NCBI GenBank assembly: GCA_963813355.1
Contig: CAWEYS010000016.1
Coordinates: 225,434-289,433 of the forward strand
Reading direction: 5' to 3'
Length of the DNA stretch: 64,000 nucleotides
Origin: DATAGF01 sp963813355
Lineage (GTDB): Bacteria; Actinomycetota; Thermoleophilia; Miltoncostaeales; Miltoncostaeaceae
This document shows, piece after piece, positions 1 through 11,752 of the stretch. The notes under the pieces were generated by a model. The model searched no databases. It saw nothing but the letters and a program-made list of their open reading frames with translations, and was not told the origin of the DNA. The translations under genes and the position numbers were made by a program. Position 1 is the first letter of the stretch. Each line of letters starts with the position of its first letter.

Positions 1-2
1 TC

Positions 3-1341
3 GCCGGGATCTACGCCGCCCTGGCCTTCAAGCTGTGGGTGCAGGGCGACCCGGTGGACGCGGGCGCGATCTGGTCGGTCGAGCAGAAGGCCCTTCCCGT
101 GGCCGCGACCACGATGATCCTGGTCTTCGCCAAGAACCGCCTCTACGGCCCGCGCGAGCAGCGCGGGGGGGCGGCGCGGATCCTCTCGTCGGTGACCCTG
201 GCGACGGTGATCGTGCTGGCGGTCGTGCTGATCGCCGGCTGGCGCTTCGAGACCTACTACATCTTCTACTCGTCCTGGATCCTGGTGGGGGCGGCCGTGC
301 TCGCGCTGCGGGCCAGCTACGACAGCGTCACCGCGCTGGTGCTGGACGCCCTCCACTTCGAGCGCCGCGCGCTGCTGGTGGGGGCGCCCGCCCTGGTGGC
401 GACGATCGCGGAGAGCCTCGAGCACTCGGACGCGCGCCAGGGGGTGCCGTACCGCGTCGTGGGCCGCGAGCAGCTCGTGGCCGGCCTGGGCCGGGAGGAC
501 GCCGACGGGCAGGCGGGGCGCCTGCGGACGGCGCTCGATCCCGGGCAGGTCGACGAGGTGATCCTCACGGGCTGGTCCGGGGACGACGCGCCGGTGCTCG
601 AGCTGCTCGAGGTCTGCCGCCGCCGCGGCCTGCCGGTGCGCCTGGCGCCCACGACGGCCGAGCTGCTCTCGCACGCGGTGCAGGCCGTCCCGGCCCCCGG
701 CCTGCCGCTGTTCGAGCTGCGGCCGCCGGTGCTGGCGGGCGCGGCGTTCCTGGCCAAGCGCGCCTTCGACGTCGTGGTGGCGTCGCTCATCGGCCTCGTG
801 GCCGCGCCGGTGGTCGGCGTCGCGGCCCTGGCGATCAAGCTGGAGGACCGCGGCCCGATCCTCCACCGCAGCCGCCGGGTGGGGGTGGAGGAGTCGGTCT
901 TCACCTGCCTCAAGCTGCGCACCATGCGCGAGGGCGCCGAGCGGCGAGCAGGAGCACCTGGAGGAGCTCAACGAGGCCGGCGGCGCGCTGTTCAAGATCC
1001 GCGAGGACCCCCGCGTGACCCGGGTGGGGCGGGTGCTGCGGCGCTACTCGATCGACGAGCTGCCCCAGCTGTGGAACGTCCTGCGCGGGGACATGTCGCT
1101 CGTGGGCCCGCGGCCGCTGCCGATCCGCGACTACGAGCGCCTCGACGACCTCCACCGCAAGCGGTACCTGATCCTGCCGGGCCTGACGGGCCTCTGGCAG
1201 GTCAGCGGGCGGAGCGACCTCTCCTTCGACGAGCTCGTGCGGCTCGACTTCTACTACATCGAGACGTGGTCGATCTGGCTCGACCTGACCATCCTCGCCC
1301 GCACGGTCCCGGTGGTCCTCGGGCGGAAGGGCGCGTACTGA
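3..1341 (+). CDS. Exopolysaccharide sugar transferase (polyprenyl glycosylphosphotransferase), 5' partial, frameshifted
   Basis: Membrane enzyme that loads the first sugar-phosphate onto the polyprenyl-phosphate carrier for exopolysaccharide synthesis. The open frame continues past the left window edge, so the N-terminal membrane segments are incomplete. The C-terminal catalytic domain begins near position 750 (FLAKRAFDVV) and includes KLRTM, the RYSIDELPQLWNVLRGDMS block, GPRPLP and PGLTGLWQVSGRS, all typical of the bacterial sugar transferase family. The frame changes at about 945-955: the upstream frame ends in GAERRAG, while the downstream frame reads EQEHLEELNEAGG into the conserved core. 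One extra base explains this. The stop codon overlaps the next gene's likely start. The family is certain; the sugar cannot be told. Confidence 0.88.
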
Positions 1342-1613
1342 CCGACCCGGACGAGCTGCTGCTGCGCCTCGGGCGCGACGGCGCGGACCCCCCGCTCCCG
1401 CCCCTGAGCATCGGCGAGCCGGCCCCGTCGGCCCGCCGCGGGCCGGCGCGGGCGCTGGTGTCGGGGGCGCGGCGGGCCGTCCTGCGCCTGATCTCCCCCT
1501 CGCTCGCCGAGCTCCTCGGCCAGCTCGAGCGCGACCGGCACCGCCAGCGGGCCGAGATCGAGCGCCTGAGCCGGCGCGTCGACGCCCTGGAGCGCGAGCG
1601 GCCAGCGCCCTAG
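1338..1613 (+). CDS. Small C-terminal coiled-coil protein between glycosyltransferases
   Basis: A protein of about 91 residues that I do not recognise. Its last third (LLGQLERDRHRQRAEIERL and onward) is a charged heptad-like stretch that should form a coiled coil. There is no in-frame ATG, GTG or TTG near the upstream stop; the CTG at 1338 overlaps the TGA of the sugar transferase (CTGA) and is the best start. Its TAG stop overlaps the GTG of the next glycosyltransferase (TAGTG), which argues for real, coupled translation. It may bind or tether the neighbouring glycosyltransferases; that is inference only. Confidence 0.55.
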   Translation: MTDPDELLLRLGRDGADPPLPPLSIGEPAPSARRGPARALVSGARRAVLRLISPSLAELLGQLERDRHRQRAEIERLSRRVDALERERPAP

Positions 1614-2788
1614 TGCGGCTGGCGTTCGTCGTCCAGCGGTACGGCGATGAGGTGGCGGGGGGCGCCGAGGCCCTCTGCCGCGCGACCGCCCGCGCGCTCG
1701 CCGAGGGCGGCGACGAGGTGGTCGTCTACACGACGACCGCGCGGGACTACCTGCTCTGGGAGCCGCACTACCGGGAGGGCGTCGAGCGCGACGGCCCCGT
1801 GCTCGTGCGCCGCTTCCACGCCGAGCCGCCGAACCCGATGCGCTCGGCGGCCCTGGCGCGCTCGTTGGCCCTCGGCGGCGGCGGCCTCGGCGACGAGCTC
1901 GCGTGGGCGCGGGCCCAGGGCCCCGTGGCGCCGGGCCTCGTGAGCGCGCTGGCCGACGCCGGGGCGCGCCACGAGGCGGTGGCGCTGTGGACGTACCTGT
2001 ACGCCACCACCCAGCTCGGGATCGGCCTCGTGCGCGACCGGTCGGTGCTCGTGCCGCTGGCGCACGACGAGCCGATGCTGCGCTTCGCGATCACGCGGGG
2101 GCTCGTGCGCGCCGCCGCCGCGCTGGCGTTCATGACCCCCGAGGAGCGCCGCCTGGTGGACGACCTGCACGGGGTGGGCGGCCGGCCGGAGGCGATCGTC
2201 GGGGCCGGCCTCGAGCCGGCGCCGCCGGGAGACGGCGCCCGCGCGCGCGCCGCCGTGCCCGGGCTGCCACAGCGCTTCGTCCTCTACGTGGGCCGGGTCG
2301 ACCCGGCCAAGGGCCTCGACGCGCTCATCCGCTCGCACGAGGCCTACCGGCGCGGCGGGGGACCACTCGGGCTGGTGCTGGCCGGGCGCCCGGCGGGCGG
2401 GCTGCGGCTGCCCGCCTGGGTCGTGACCACCGGCTTCGTCGACGCGCGCACCCGCGCCGACCTGCTCGACGCCGCCGAGGTGGTCGCGCTGCCCTCGCCG
2501 CACGAGAGCCTGTCGCTGGTCGCGCTGGAGGCCTGGCGCGCGGGCCGGCCGACGCTCGCCACCGTCCGGTCAGAGGTGCTGGCGGGGCAGAGCGCGCGCT
2601 CGGGCGGCGGCCTGCTCTACGACGACGGCCTCGGCTACGCGCGCCAGCTCACGCGGCTCGCCTCCGACGCCGAGCTGCGGGAGCTGCTGGGCGCCCGCGG
2701 CGCGCGGTTCGCGGCCGCCCAGACCTGGGACGCCTGCGCGCGCCGGTGGCGGGCCCTGCTGGCGCGGGTGCGGCGCCCGCTGGCCTGA
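1613..2788 (+). CDS. Glycosyltransferase family 4
   Basis: Retaining GT-B glycosyltransferase, presumably adding a sugar to the polysaccharide begun by the upstream sugar transferase. The N-terminal half opens with RLAFVVQRYGDEVAGGAE, the glycine-rich acceptor loop of GT4 enzymes. The C-terminal half has FVLYVGRVDPAKGLDALI and the nucleotide-sugar binding E-x7-E block in HESLSLVALEAWRAGRP. At 391 residues it has normal family length. Its GTG start overlaps the previous stop. It converges on the DNA glycosylase gene, ending 8 bases from that gene's stop. Donor and acceptor are unknown. Confidence 0.9.
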   Translation: MRLAFVVQRYGDEVAGGAEALCRATARALAEGGDEVVVYTTTARDYLLWEPHYREGVERDGPVLVRRFHAEPPNPMRSAALARSLALGGGGLGDELAWARAQGPVAPGLVSALADAGARHEAVALWTYLYATTQLGIGLVRDRSVLVPLAHDEPMLRFAITRGLVRAAAALAFMTPEERRLVDDLHGVGGRPEAIVGAGLEPAPPGDGARARAAVPGLPQRFVLYVGRVDPAKGLDALIRSHEAYRRGGGPLGLVLAGRPAGGLRLPAWVVTTGFVDARTRADLLDAAEVVALPSPHESLSLVALEAWRAGRPTLATVRSEVLAGQSARSGGGLLYDDGLGYARQLTRLASDAELRELLGARGARFAAAQTWDACARRWRALLARVRRPLA

Positions 2789-2795
2789 GCGCGGA

Positions 2796-3692
2796 TCAGC
2801 CGGGCGCGATCCCGGTCTCGCGCTGCCAGGCGCGCAGCGTGGACCAGGCCAGCACGAGCCCGGCGAAGTCGCCGGCCGGGGCGACGCGGTCGAGGACCTC
2901 CCGCCGGGTCGGCCGCCGTCCGTCGAACCACGCGTTCGCCGCGACCCGGAGGGTCGCCGAGTTGACCGCCGGCCGGTCGAAGTGGCCCATCAGCAGCACC
3001 AGGAACCCGGCCGTCGCCGGGCCCACGCCCGCGAGCTCCTGCAGGCGGGCGTGGACGCGCTCGCCGTCGGCGGCGGCGGAGTCGGCCTCGATCTCGGCGA
3101 GGGTGCCGTCGATCGCCGCCCGCGCCGCGCCGAGGATCGAGGCCGCCCGGTAGCCCACGCGCGCCTCGGCGCGCAGCCAGTCCTCGCCCGCGCGCAGGAG
3201 CCCGGCCGGCTCGGGGAACGCGCCGTCGGGCCCGAGCGCCGCGATGCGGTTGATGGTGACGACGGCCTGGCGCCACGTGGTGTTGGTGCCGCAGATCGAC
3301 TTGACCACGTCCTCGTAGAGGGAGGGGCCGGCGAGCATGCGGCCCGCCCCGTACGCGGCCAGGTCGCGCGCCAGGTCGGGATCGACCGCCTCGGCGGCCT
3401 CCGGGAAGCCGGTCAGGTCGGCGTCGAGCTGCAGCATCCGCCCCACCCGGGCCGCCGCCGCGTCGCGCTCGTCCGCGCCGAGCGGGCGCGAGGCGGCCAC
3501 CCGCACGCCTCCGGGCGCGTCGCTCATCGCGAGGTCCACCGGGCCGTCCCCGAGGGCCTCGGCGCGGCGCAGCACGCCGGCGCGGGCGTCCCAGTCGAAC
3601 GGCGCCGTCTGGAACCAGCCGTGGCTCACCGCGACCGCCGGGAGCCGGAACGGCCCCCGGGCGGCCAGCGTCAGGTCGGCGGTCGGGGTCAG
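2796..3692 (-). CDS. HhH-GPD superfamily DNA glycosylase (3-methyladenine glycosylase-like)
   Basis: Base-excision repair glycosylase fold. The N-terminal region (ARGPFRLP...SHGWFQTAPFDW) resembles the N domain of this family. The core has SICGTNTTWRQAV and the helix-hairpin-helix ELAGVGPATAGFLVLLMG. The position where relatives carry the catalytic Asp (TDSETIR-like) reads VNSATLR here, so Asp appears replaced by Asn (about 2958-2966). No ATG or GTG allows the whole N domain: the CTG at 3692, overlapping the glnA stop as CTGA, is the best start; GTG at 3629 would cut it off. It follows glnA on the same strand. It may be a weak or non-catalytic lesion binder. Confidence 0.82.
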   Translation of the reverse strand: MTPTADLTLAARGPFRLPAVAVSHGWFQTAPFDWDARAGVLRRAEALGDGPVDLAMSDAPGGVRVAASRPLGADERDAAAARVGRMLQLDADLTGFPEAAEAVDPDLARDLAAYGAGRMLAGPSLYEDVVKSICGTNTTWRQAVVTINRIAALGPDGAFPEPAGLLRAGEDWLRAEARVGYRAASILGAARAAIDGTLAEIEADSAAADGERVHARLQELAGVGPATAGFLVLLMGHFDRPAVNSATLRVAANAWFDGRRPTRREVLDRVAPAGDFAGLVLAWSTLRAWQRETGIAPG

Positions 3693-5011
3693 AGGAGCGG
3701 CAGGTACCGCTCGAGCTCGTAGGGGGTCACCTGGACGCGGTAGTCGTCCCACTCGGCGCGCTTGAGATCGACGAAGCGCGAGTGGATGTGCTCGCCGAAG
3801 CACTTGAGCAGCAGCTCGCTGGCGGCGCCGAGCTCGATCGCCTCGCCGAGCGACTCGGGGAGCTGCTCGATCCCGGCGCGCTCGCGCTCCTCGTGGGTGA
3901 GGTCGTAGAGGTTCCGCTCCATCGGCGGCGGCAGCTCGTAGCCCTTCTCGATCCCCTCGAGGCCCGCGTGCAGCATCGCCGCGAAGGTCAGGTAGGGGTT
4001 GCAGGCCGGGTCGGGGCAGCGGAACTCGGCCCGCGTGGCGCGCTCCTTGCCGGGGTGGTAGACCGGCACGCGCACCAGGGCGGAGCGGTTGCGCCGGCTC
4101 CACGCGGAGTAGACCGGCGCCTCGTAGCCCAGCACCAGGCGCTTGTAGGAGTTGACCCACTGCGCGAACACGCACGAGATCTCGCGCGCGTGGCGCAGGA
4201 GGCCGGCGATGAAGCCCCTGGCCTCGGCCGACAGGTACGACTCGTCGTCCGGGTCGAAGAAGGCGTTCTGGTCGCCCCGGAAGAGGCTCTGGTGGACGTG
4301 CATGCCGCTGCCGTTCTCGCCGAAGAGCGGCTTGGGCATGAAGGTGGCGTAGCAACCGTTCTTGTGCGCGATCTCCTTCACGATCGTGCGGTAGGTCATG
4401 ACGTTGTCGGCCATCTGCAGGCCGTCGGCGAAGCGCATGTCGATCTCGTGCTGGGACGGCCCGACCTCGTGGTGCGAGTACTCGACCTTGATGCCCATCT
4501 CCTCGAGCGCCATCACCGTGTCGCGCCGGAGGTCGCTCGCCTCGTCGAGCGTGGTGAGGTCGAAGTACCCGCCCTTGTCGAGCACCTCCGTGCCGTCGGA
4601 GCCCCGGAAGTAGAAGTACTCGAGCTCGGGCCCGAGGTAGAAGTGGTCGTAGCCCATGTCCTTGGCCCGCTCGAGCGCGCGCCGCATGACCCAGCGCGGG
4701 TCGCCCTCGTAGGGCTCGCCGCCCGGCACGCGGACGTCGCAGAACATGCGCGCCACCGCGCGTTCCTGCGGCCGATAGGGGAGGATCGCGAACGTGTCCG
4801 GGTCGGGCATGGCGATCATGTCCGACTCCTCGATCGCGTTGAAGCCGGTGATCGAGGAGCCGTCGAAGCCCATCCCCCCGTCGAGCGCGTCGTCCAGCTC
4901 CTCCTTGGTGATGGCGAAGCTCTTCAGCTGACCGAGGATGTCCGTGAACCACAGCCGGATGAACTTGACGTCGCGCTCCTCGACCGCCGCCACCACATCG
5001 TTTTTCGTCAT
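3689..5011 (-). CDS. glnA: Glutamine synthetase type I
   Basis: Cytosolic ATP-dependent ligase making glutamine from glutamate and ammonium. The 440-residue protein shows the GSI signatures GFDGSSITGF, the active-site block HHEVGPSQHEID, NGSGMHVHQSL and the NRSALVRVP arginine loop. No adenylylation-site tyrosine motif of the classical NLYDLPPEE form is obvious; the nearest is NLYDLTHEERE. The ATG start is preceded by GGAGGGAGGGG. It lies downstream of glnN on the same strand with 113 bases between them, so co-regulation is likely. This may be a GlnA4-like paralogue rather than the main enzyme; sequence alone does not settle that. Confidence 0.95.
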   Translation of the reverse strand: MTKNDVVAAVEERDVKFIRLWFTDILGQLKSFAITKEELDDALDGGMGFDGSSITGFNAIEESDMIAMPDPDTFAILPYRPQERAVARMFCDVRVPGGEPYEGDPRWVMRRALERAKDMGYDHFYLGPELEYFYFRGSDGTEVLDKGGYFDLTTLDEASDLRRDTVMALEEMGIKVEYSHHEVGPSQHEIDMRFADGLQMADNVMTYRTIVKEIAHKNGCYATFMPKPLFGENGSGMHVHQSLFRGDQNAFFDPDDESYLSAEARGFIAGLLRHAREISCVFAQWVNSYKRLVLGYEAPVYSAWSRRNRSALVRVPVYHPGKERATRAEFRCPDPACNPYLTFAAMLHAGLEGIEKGYELPPPMERNLYDLTHEERERAGIEQLPESLGEAIELGAASELLLKCFGEHIHSRFVDLKRAEWDDYRVQVTPYELERYLPLL

Positions 5012-5124
5012 CACCCCTCCCTCCGCGTGGGCAAGCCTGCGGCGCAGCCTCCCAGAGCGCGGACGGGCCCGCCACCCCGGGCAAGAGGGTGACGGGCCGG
5101 TCTCTGCCCGCGCGGGCGACCCTG

Positions 5125-7281
<2,157 letters not shown>

Positions 7282-7461
7282 GGTGTTGGGGGCCCTCCTT
7301 TTCCGGGCGGTGGCAGCGCCGGATCATACGTGCGGAGCGGCATCCGCCGATTGTGACGCCGGGCCAAACGCCGCCGCCGATCTTTCGCCCGGTGGACAAA
7401 CCGCGTCGTCCGGGGCGGCCTCCGCTTGAAACCGGTGGGGCGGTCCCCCATCCTCGGGGCG

Positions 7462-9240
7462 GTGACGACGCGAACCAGGAGGGTGGCCGCGCCGCCCGAT
7501 CGCCGGGCGCTGCTCGCCGACCTGGCGCTCGTCCCGTCGCTCGCCGGGGCGCGGCGCGTGCCGGCCTCCGCCGACCTGGCGCGGCCGGTGTCGGCGCTCG
7601 CCCTGATCGACGCCGGCGGGCCCGAGGAGCCCGACGCCCTGCTGCTCTGCCCGGGCGCGCCGCCGGACGAGCTGCCCGCCGGCTGCGCCGGCGTGGTGTG
7701 CCGGGTCGCGCCGGACGGCGACCTGGGCGTCCCGGCGCTGGTCGTCCCCGCCGAGGTCCCCTGGGGAGCGGTGATCGCCGACCTGGCCGCGGCCGTCGTG
7801 GGCGGCGCCGGCCTGTCGGGGGCGCTCGCCGCGCGCGCGGCGCTGCGCGCGCCGCTGGCGGACGGCGCGGGGTTCCCCGGGCTGGCCGCGGCCGCGCGCG
7901 CGGTCATCGGCGCGCCGGTCGCGATCCTCGACGAGTACCTCGACCTGCGCGGCGCCGCCGGCCTGACCGAGGAGCAGGAGGGCGTGCTCGAGGCCGCGGT
8001 GGTGCGCGCCCGCGGGCACGGGCCGGCCTCGGTCATGGGGCCGTTCATGGAGGAGGAGATGCCCGGGCGCAGCCGCGCCCTCGTGATGGGCGGCGAGGGC
8101 CCGATCGGCGTGCTGGTCGTGTGGGTCGGGGGGTCGCTGGCGCCCGCGGTCGAGGCGGCCCTGGGTGAGCTGGCGGACGCCTGCGCGCTCGAGCGCGCCC
8201 GCGAGGAGGTGCGCACCGAGACCGAGTCGCGGCTGCGCGGCGACCTCATCGAGGAGCTGATGGCCGGCGAGGCCGTCAGCCGCGAGTCGCTCGTGCGCCG
8301 GGCGCGCCACCTCGGCGCCGACCTGTCGCGGGGCGCCGTCGCGCTCATCGGCAAGCTGCAGGACCCTCACACCGAGGGCCGGATCATCACCGACCCCCGC
8401 CTGACGCGGCGGTTCCTCCAGCAGGCCCGCGCCGCGATGGACATGCACTGGCCGCGCGCGCTCGTCGACTGGAACGAGGGCCGGCTGCTGGCGCTGCTGC
8501 CGCCGGGCGTGAGCTCCCCGGACGAGCCGACCCGCGAGGAGGTCGAGGCCCAGGCGTTCACCCTCGGCAAGCGCCTGCTCGGGGCGACGCGCGAGACCGT
8601 CCCGGGGCTCGCCCTGACGCTCGCGCTGTCGCGCTTCACCCCCGAGCCGGAGCGCCTCGGGACGGCCCTCGACGAGGCGCGCCTCGCGCTGGCGATCGGC
8701 GAGCGCCTCGGCCGCGTCGGCGAGGTGGTGACGTTCGAGGAGACCGGGACCTACAAGCTGCTCTTCCAGATCTTCGCCGACCGCCCCGAGGAGCTGGGCT
8801 CGTTCTACGACCAGACCATCGCCCCGCTCGTGCGCTACGACGAGCAGTACCAGACCGAGCTGGTGGGGACCCTGTCGACGTACCTCGGCCACGACTGCAA
8901 CCTCGCGGCCACCGCGAGCACCCTCTACACGCACCGCCACACGGTGCGCTACCGCCTCGACCGGATCGCCGAGCTCTCGGGCCTCGACATCGCCAAGACC
9001 GACGACCGCGAGAAGCTGTCGCTGGGCCTCAAGGCGATGCGCCTGCTGGGGCGCCGCGTCGCCAAGGTGGCCGAGAAGCGACCGCGTCGGACGGCTAAGC
9101 GTGAGCGGGCCCTCGCGGGCCCGCTGGACGCGCCTCCGGCCCCTGCCGGGGCTGCGGCAGACTGCGCACGCCTCGGCGAGGGGCCGGAGGCGCGCATGTC
9201 GGCCCGCAAGAGGCCGGCATCCGCTCCTACGCCGGTCTGA
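7462..9240 (+). CDS. PucR-family transcriptional regulator
   Basis: About 592 residues. The C terminus carries the PucR-type helix-turn-helix: VGTLSTYLGHDCNLAATAST then YTHRHTVRYRLDRIAELSGL and DDREKLSLGLKAMRLL (about 8860-9050). The middle (ETESRLRGDLIEELMAGE...) is the linker and GGDEF-like region seen in CdaR/PucR proteins; the N-terminal half is poorly conserved and probably senses a ligand. GTG at 7462 is chosen; TTG at 7426 is possible. It is divergent from glnN, so nitrogen control is a reasonable inference. The last 14 bases overlap the convergent gene at 9227. Confidence 0.85.
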   Translation: MTTRTRRVAAPPDRRALLADLALVPSLAGARRVPASADLARPVSALALIDAGGPEEPDALLLCPGAPPDELPAGCAGVVCRVAPDGDLGVPALVVPAEVPWGAVIADLAAAVVGGAGLSGALAARAALRAPLADGAGFPGLAAAARAVIGAPVAILDEYLDLRGAAGLTEEQEGVLEAAVVRARGHGPASVMGPFMEEEMPGRSRALVMGGEGPIGVLVVWVGGSLAPAVEAALGELADACALERAREEVRTETESRLRGDLIEELMAGEAVSRESLVRRARHLGADLSRGAVALIGKLQDPHTEGRIITDPRLTRRFLQQARAAMDMHWPRALVDWNEGRLLALLPPGVSSPDEPTREEVEAQAFTLGKRLLGATRETVPGLALTLALSRFTPEPERLGTALDEARLALAIGERLGRVGEVVTFEETGTYKLLFQIFADRPEELGSFYDQTIAPLVRYDEQYQTELVGTLSTYLGHDCNLAATASTLYTHRHTVRYRLDRIAELSGLDIAKTDDREKLSLGLKAMRLLGRRVAKVAEKRPRRTAKRERALAGPLDAPPAPAGAAADCARLGEGPEARMSARKRPASAPTPV

Positions 9241-9607
9241 CCTCGAAGCCGTAGTCGAGGTCGGGCTCGGGCTCGTCGGCCAGCGCCTTGATGATCGTCT
9301 GCATGTCGCAGAGCGGCGGCAGCTCGCGCCCCGCGCCCGCCACCAGGCGCAGCAGGTAGAGCTCGGGATCCTCGGTGTAGGGCGGGTGCACCGCCCGCGG
9401 CGCGAGGGCCGGCAGCTCGCGGGCGAGGTCGGCCACCGAGATGGGGCCGCGCTCGAGCACCAGGCGGTACACGACCTCGCGCGCCGGCAGCAGCTCGGGC
9501 GCCCCGTCGACGTGCTCCTGCGGCCGCGGCCGCGCGGTGCTCACCAGCAGGTCCGCCGGCGCGTACTGCCCCTCGGGATCAAGCGTCTTCTGCGCCTTGC
9601 GCGCCAC
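9227..9607 (-). CDS. Hypothetical protein, winged-helix-like
   Basis: A 126-residue protein I do not recognise. It starts at GTG 9607 behind a good AAGGGGG site and overlaps the end of pabC by 29 bases, so it is probably the last gene of the pabB-pabC operon. The middle (REVVYRLVLERGPISVADLARELP) looks like a short winged-helix half and the C terminus is acidic (ADEPEPDLDYGFEV). No catalytic motif is visible. A role in folate or aromatic metabolism is suggested only by position. Confidence 0.6.
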   Translation of the reverse strand: MARKAQKTLDPEGQYAPADLLVSTARPRPQEHVDGAPELLPAREVVYRLVLERGPISVADLARELPALAPRAVHPPYTEDPELYLLRLVAGAGRELPPLCDMQTIIKALADEPEPDLDYGFEVRPA

Positions 9608-10431
9608 GGCGCCCCCTTTCGACGGCCGGGAGACTACCCCAGGCGTCCCGCAGGGCGGTGGCGATCGCCCGCGCGAGCGCCCCCGGGCGGCCCTCTCCGA
9701 CCGGCGCGCCGTCCACCGCGACCACGGCCAGCGCCCCGGCGAGGGCGTTGGTGAGGACGATCTCGCGGGCCCCGCGCCAGGCGGCCTCTGGAAGCGCCTC
9801 CTCGCGGGCGCCGACGGCGGCGATCGCGATCTCGCGCGACACGCCCGCCAGGAGCCCCCGGGCCGGCGCGGTCACGGCCCCGGAGCCGGTGTCCACGAAG
9901 CACGTTGGCCAGCGCGGCCTCGCCCAGGCGCCCCTCGGCGTCGAGCAGCAGCGCGTGGTCGGCGCCGGCCGCCTCGGCCCGGCGCTGGGCGGCCCGGTGG
10001 CCCGCGTAGGAGAGCGTCTTGTGCTCGGCCAGGCGGTTCCCCGGCCACCAGGCCCCGCGGACGCTCACCGCGGTCACGGCGGGGGGATCGGCCGGCAGCG
10101 GCGGCGCGGGCGTCACCTCGACCAGCAGGGTGGGGCGCGGCGTCGCGGTCACGCGCACGCGCGCCGGGTCGGCCCCGCAGGCGGCGAGCGCCTCGGCCAC
10201 CGCGGCGCGCACCCGCTCGCGCGACGGCATGGGCGCCATGCCGAGCGTCCGCGCCGAGGCGTCCAGCCGGTCGAGGTGGCGCTCCAGCAGCGCGACCCGC
10301 CCGCCCTCGGCGCGCATCGTCTCGAACAGGCCCTCCCCCCACCGCACCCCGGGGTCGTCGATCGACAGGGCGGCGCGCTCGGCGGGCACCAGGGCGCCGT
10401 CCAGCCAGACGGCCCGCCCCGCGGCGGTCAC
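9579..10431 (-). CDS. pabC: Aminodeoxychorismate lyase / class IV aminotransferase, frameshifted
   Basis: PLP enzyme that converts 4-amino-4-deoxychorismate to p-aminobenzoate and pyruvate for folate synthesis. The N-terminal part has the class IV signatures VWLDGALVPAE, DPGVRWGEGLFETMR, and the lysine in LAEHKTLSYAGHRAAQ that would hold PLP. After LGEAALANV the frame changes at about 9900: removing one base from GTGCTTCGTG restores ANVFVDTGSG, followed by TAPARGLLAGVSRE and IVLTNALAG in the other frame. GTG start overlaps the pabB stop (GTGA). The pairing with pabB makes PabC the best reading over branched-chain aminotransferase. Confidence 0.87.
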
Positions 10432-11729
10432 CCGCCGGTCGCGGCCAGGAAGGGCGCGGCCTTGGCCCACGCCTCGGCCCGCTCGGCCTCGGCGTCGGAG
10501 TCCCAGACCACCGCCCCGCCGCACCAATAGCGGGCCTCGCCGCCCGTCACCCAGGCGGTGCGGATGGCCACGCTGGCCTCGAGCGACCCGTCGGCGCCGA
10601 GCGCCAGCACGCTCCCGTAGGCGGGCCCGCGGCCGACCGGCTCCAGCTCGTGGATGACCTCCATCGCCCGCACCTTGGGGCACCCCGTGACCGACCCCCC
10701 GGGGAAGACCGCCCGCAGCAGGTCGGCCGGACCGGCGTCGTCGCGCAGGTCGGCGACGACCTCGCTCACGAGGTGCTCCACGTAGGGCGTGGGGAGCGCG
10801 TCGAACAGCCGCGCCACGCGCACGCGACCCGGCCGCGCGACCCGGCCGAGGTCGTTGCGGACCAGGTCGACGATCATCACGTGCTCGGCGCGGTCCTTCG
10901 CGCTGAGCGCCAGCTCGGCGGTCATGCCCAGCGGCGCGGTCCCCTTGATCGGCTCGCTGCGCGCGACGCCGTCCCGGAGGCTCGCGAGCAGCTCGGGGGA
11001 CGCCGACGCCACGGCGCCCTCGGGCAGCGCGACGTAGGCGCGGCGCGCCGTCGGCCCCGCGGCGCTCCAGAGGCGCCTCGCGAGGGCGAGCGGGGGCTCG
11101 TCCCAGGGCGCGGTCAGCCGCTGGGCGAGGTTCACCTGGTAGCAGTCGCCGGCCCGGATCAGCTCGCGGGCGGCCTCGACCGCCTCGCGGTAGGCCTCGC
11201 CGGGGAGCGAGGTCGCCACGGGCCGCCCGGCCGGCGCGGGCAGCGGGGCGAGCGGCGGGGCGGCGGCGATCGCCGCCGCGAGGTCGTCCGCCTCGTCCTC
11301 GCCGGCGACCGACGCGACGATGCCGCGGCCGTCGTCGTCGATCAGCGCGACGGTGTCGTAGCGGGCCAGCGCGGCGACGGGCGGGCCGCCCGGGTCGGGT
11401 CGCGGCTCGGGCAGCCGCTCGACCGTGCCGCCGAGGTCGTACGAGAGGAGCCCGATCCAGCCGCCGGCCATCGGCGCGGGGCCCGGCCGCCGCCCGGACC
11501 GCGCCAGGGCGTCCCACACGGCGGGGCCGGTCACGGCCTCCGCCGGGTCGGCCGCGACCACGGTGACGCCCCCGTGGCGCACGAGCGCGGGGCGGTCCCA
11601 CCCGGCCAGCGCGGCGAGCGCCGAGACCGGGTCGACCGGGTCGGGGAGGGCCCGGATCGCGACCCCCTCGGCGTGTGTGAGAATGCCCGCCGAGACGTCC
11701 CCGGCCGAAGGAGTCGCTCCGTGCCGCAC
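10428..11729 (-). CDS. pabB: Aminodeoxychorismate synthase component I
   Basis: Chorismate-binding enzyme that, with a PabA amidotransferase, makes 4-amino-4-deoxychorismate. The 433-residue protein has AGDCYQVNLAQRL, the PIKGTAPLG motif whose Lys distinguishes ADC synthase from anthranilate synthase, AEHVMIVDLVRNDLGRV, VFPGGSVTGCPKVRAMEVI and the final GGAVVWDSDAEAE. Start is GTG at 11729. No pabA lies in the window, so the amidotransferase subunit must be encoded elsewhere. It is divergent from the gene at 11753 with only 23 bases between starts. Confidence 0.94.
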   Translation of the reverse strand: MRHGATPSAGDVSAGILTHAEGVAIRALPDPVDPVSALAALAGWDRPALVRHGGVTVVAADPAEAVTGPAVWDALARSGRRPGPAPMAGGWIGLLSYDLGGTVERLPEPRPDPGGPPVAALARYDTVALIDDDGRGIVASVAGEDEADDLAAAIAAAPPLAPLPAPAGRPVATSLPGEAYREAVEAARELIRAGDCYQVNLAQRLTAPWDEPPLALARRLWSAAGPTARRAYVALPEGAVASASPELLASLRDGVARSEPIKGTAPLGMTAELALSAKDRAEHVMIVDLVRNDLGRVARPGRVRVARLFDALPTPYVEHLVSEVVADLRDDAGPADLLRAVFPGGSVTGCPKVRAMEVIHELEPVGRGPAYGSVLALGADGSLEASVAIRTAWVTGGEARYWCGGAVVWDSDAEAERAEAWAKAAPFLAATGG

Positions 11730-11752
11730 GCGGTTGACGCTAGCAAGGCGCC

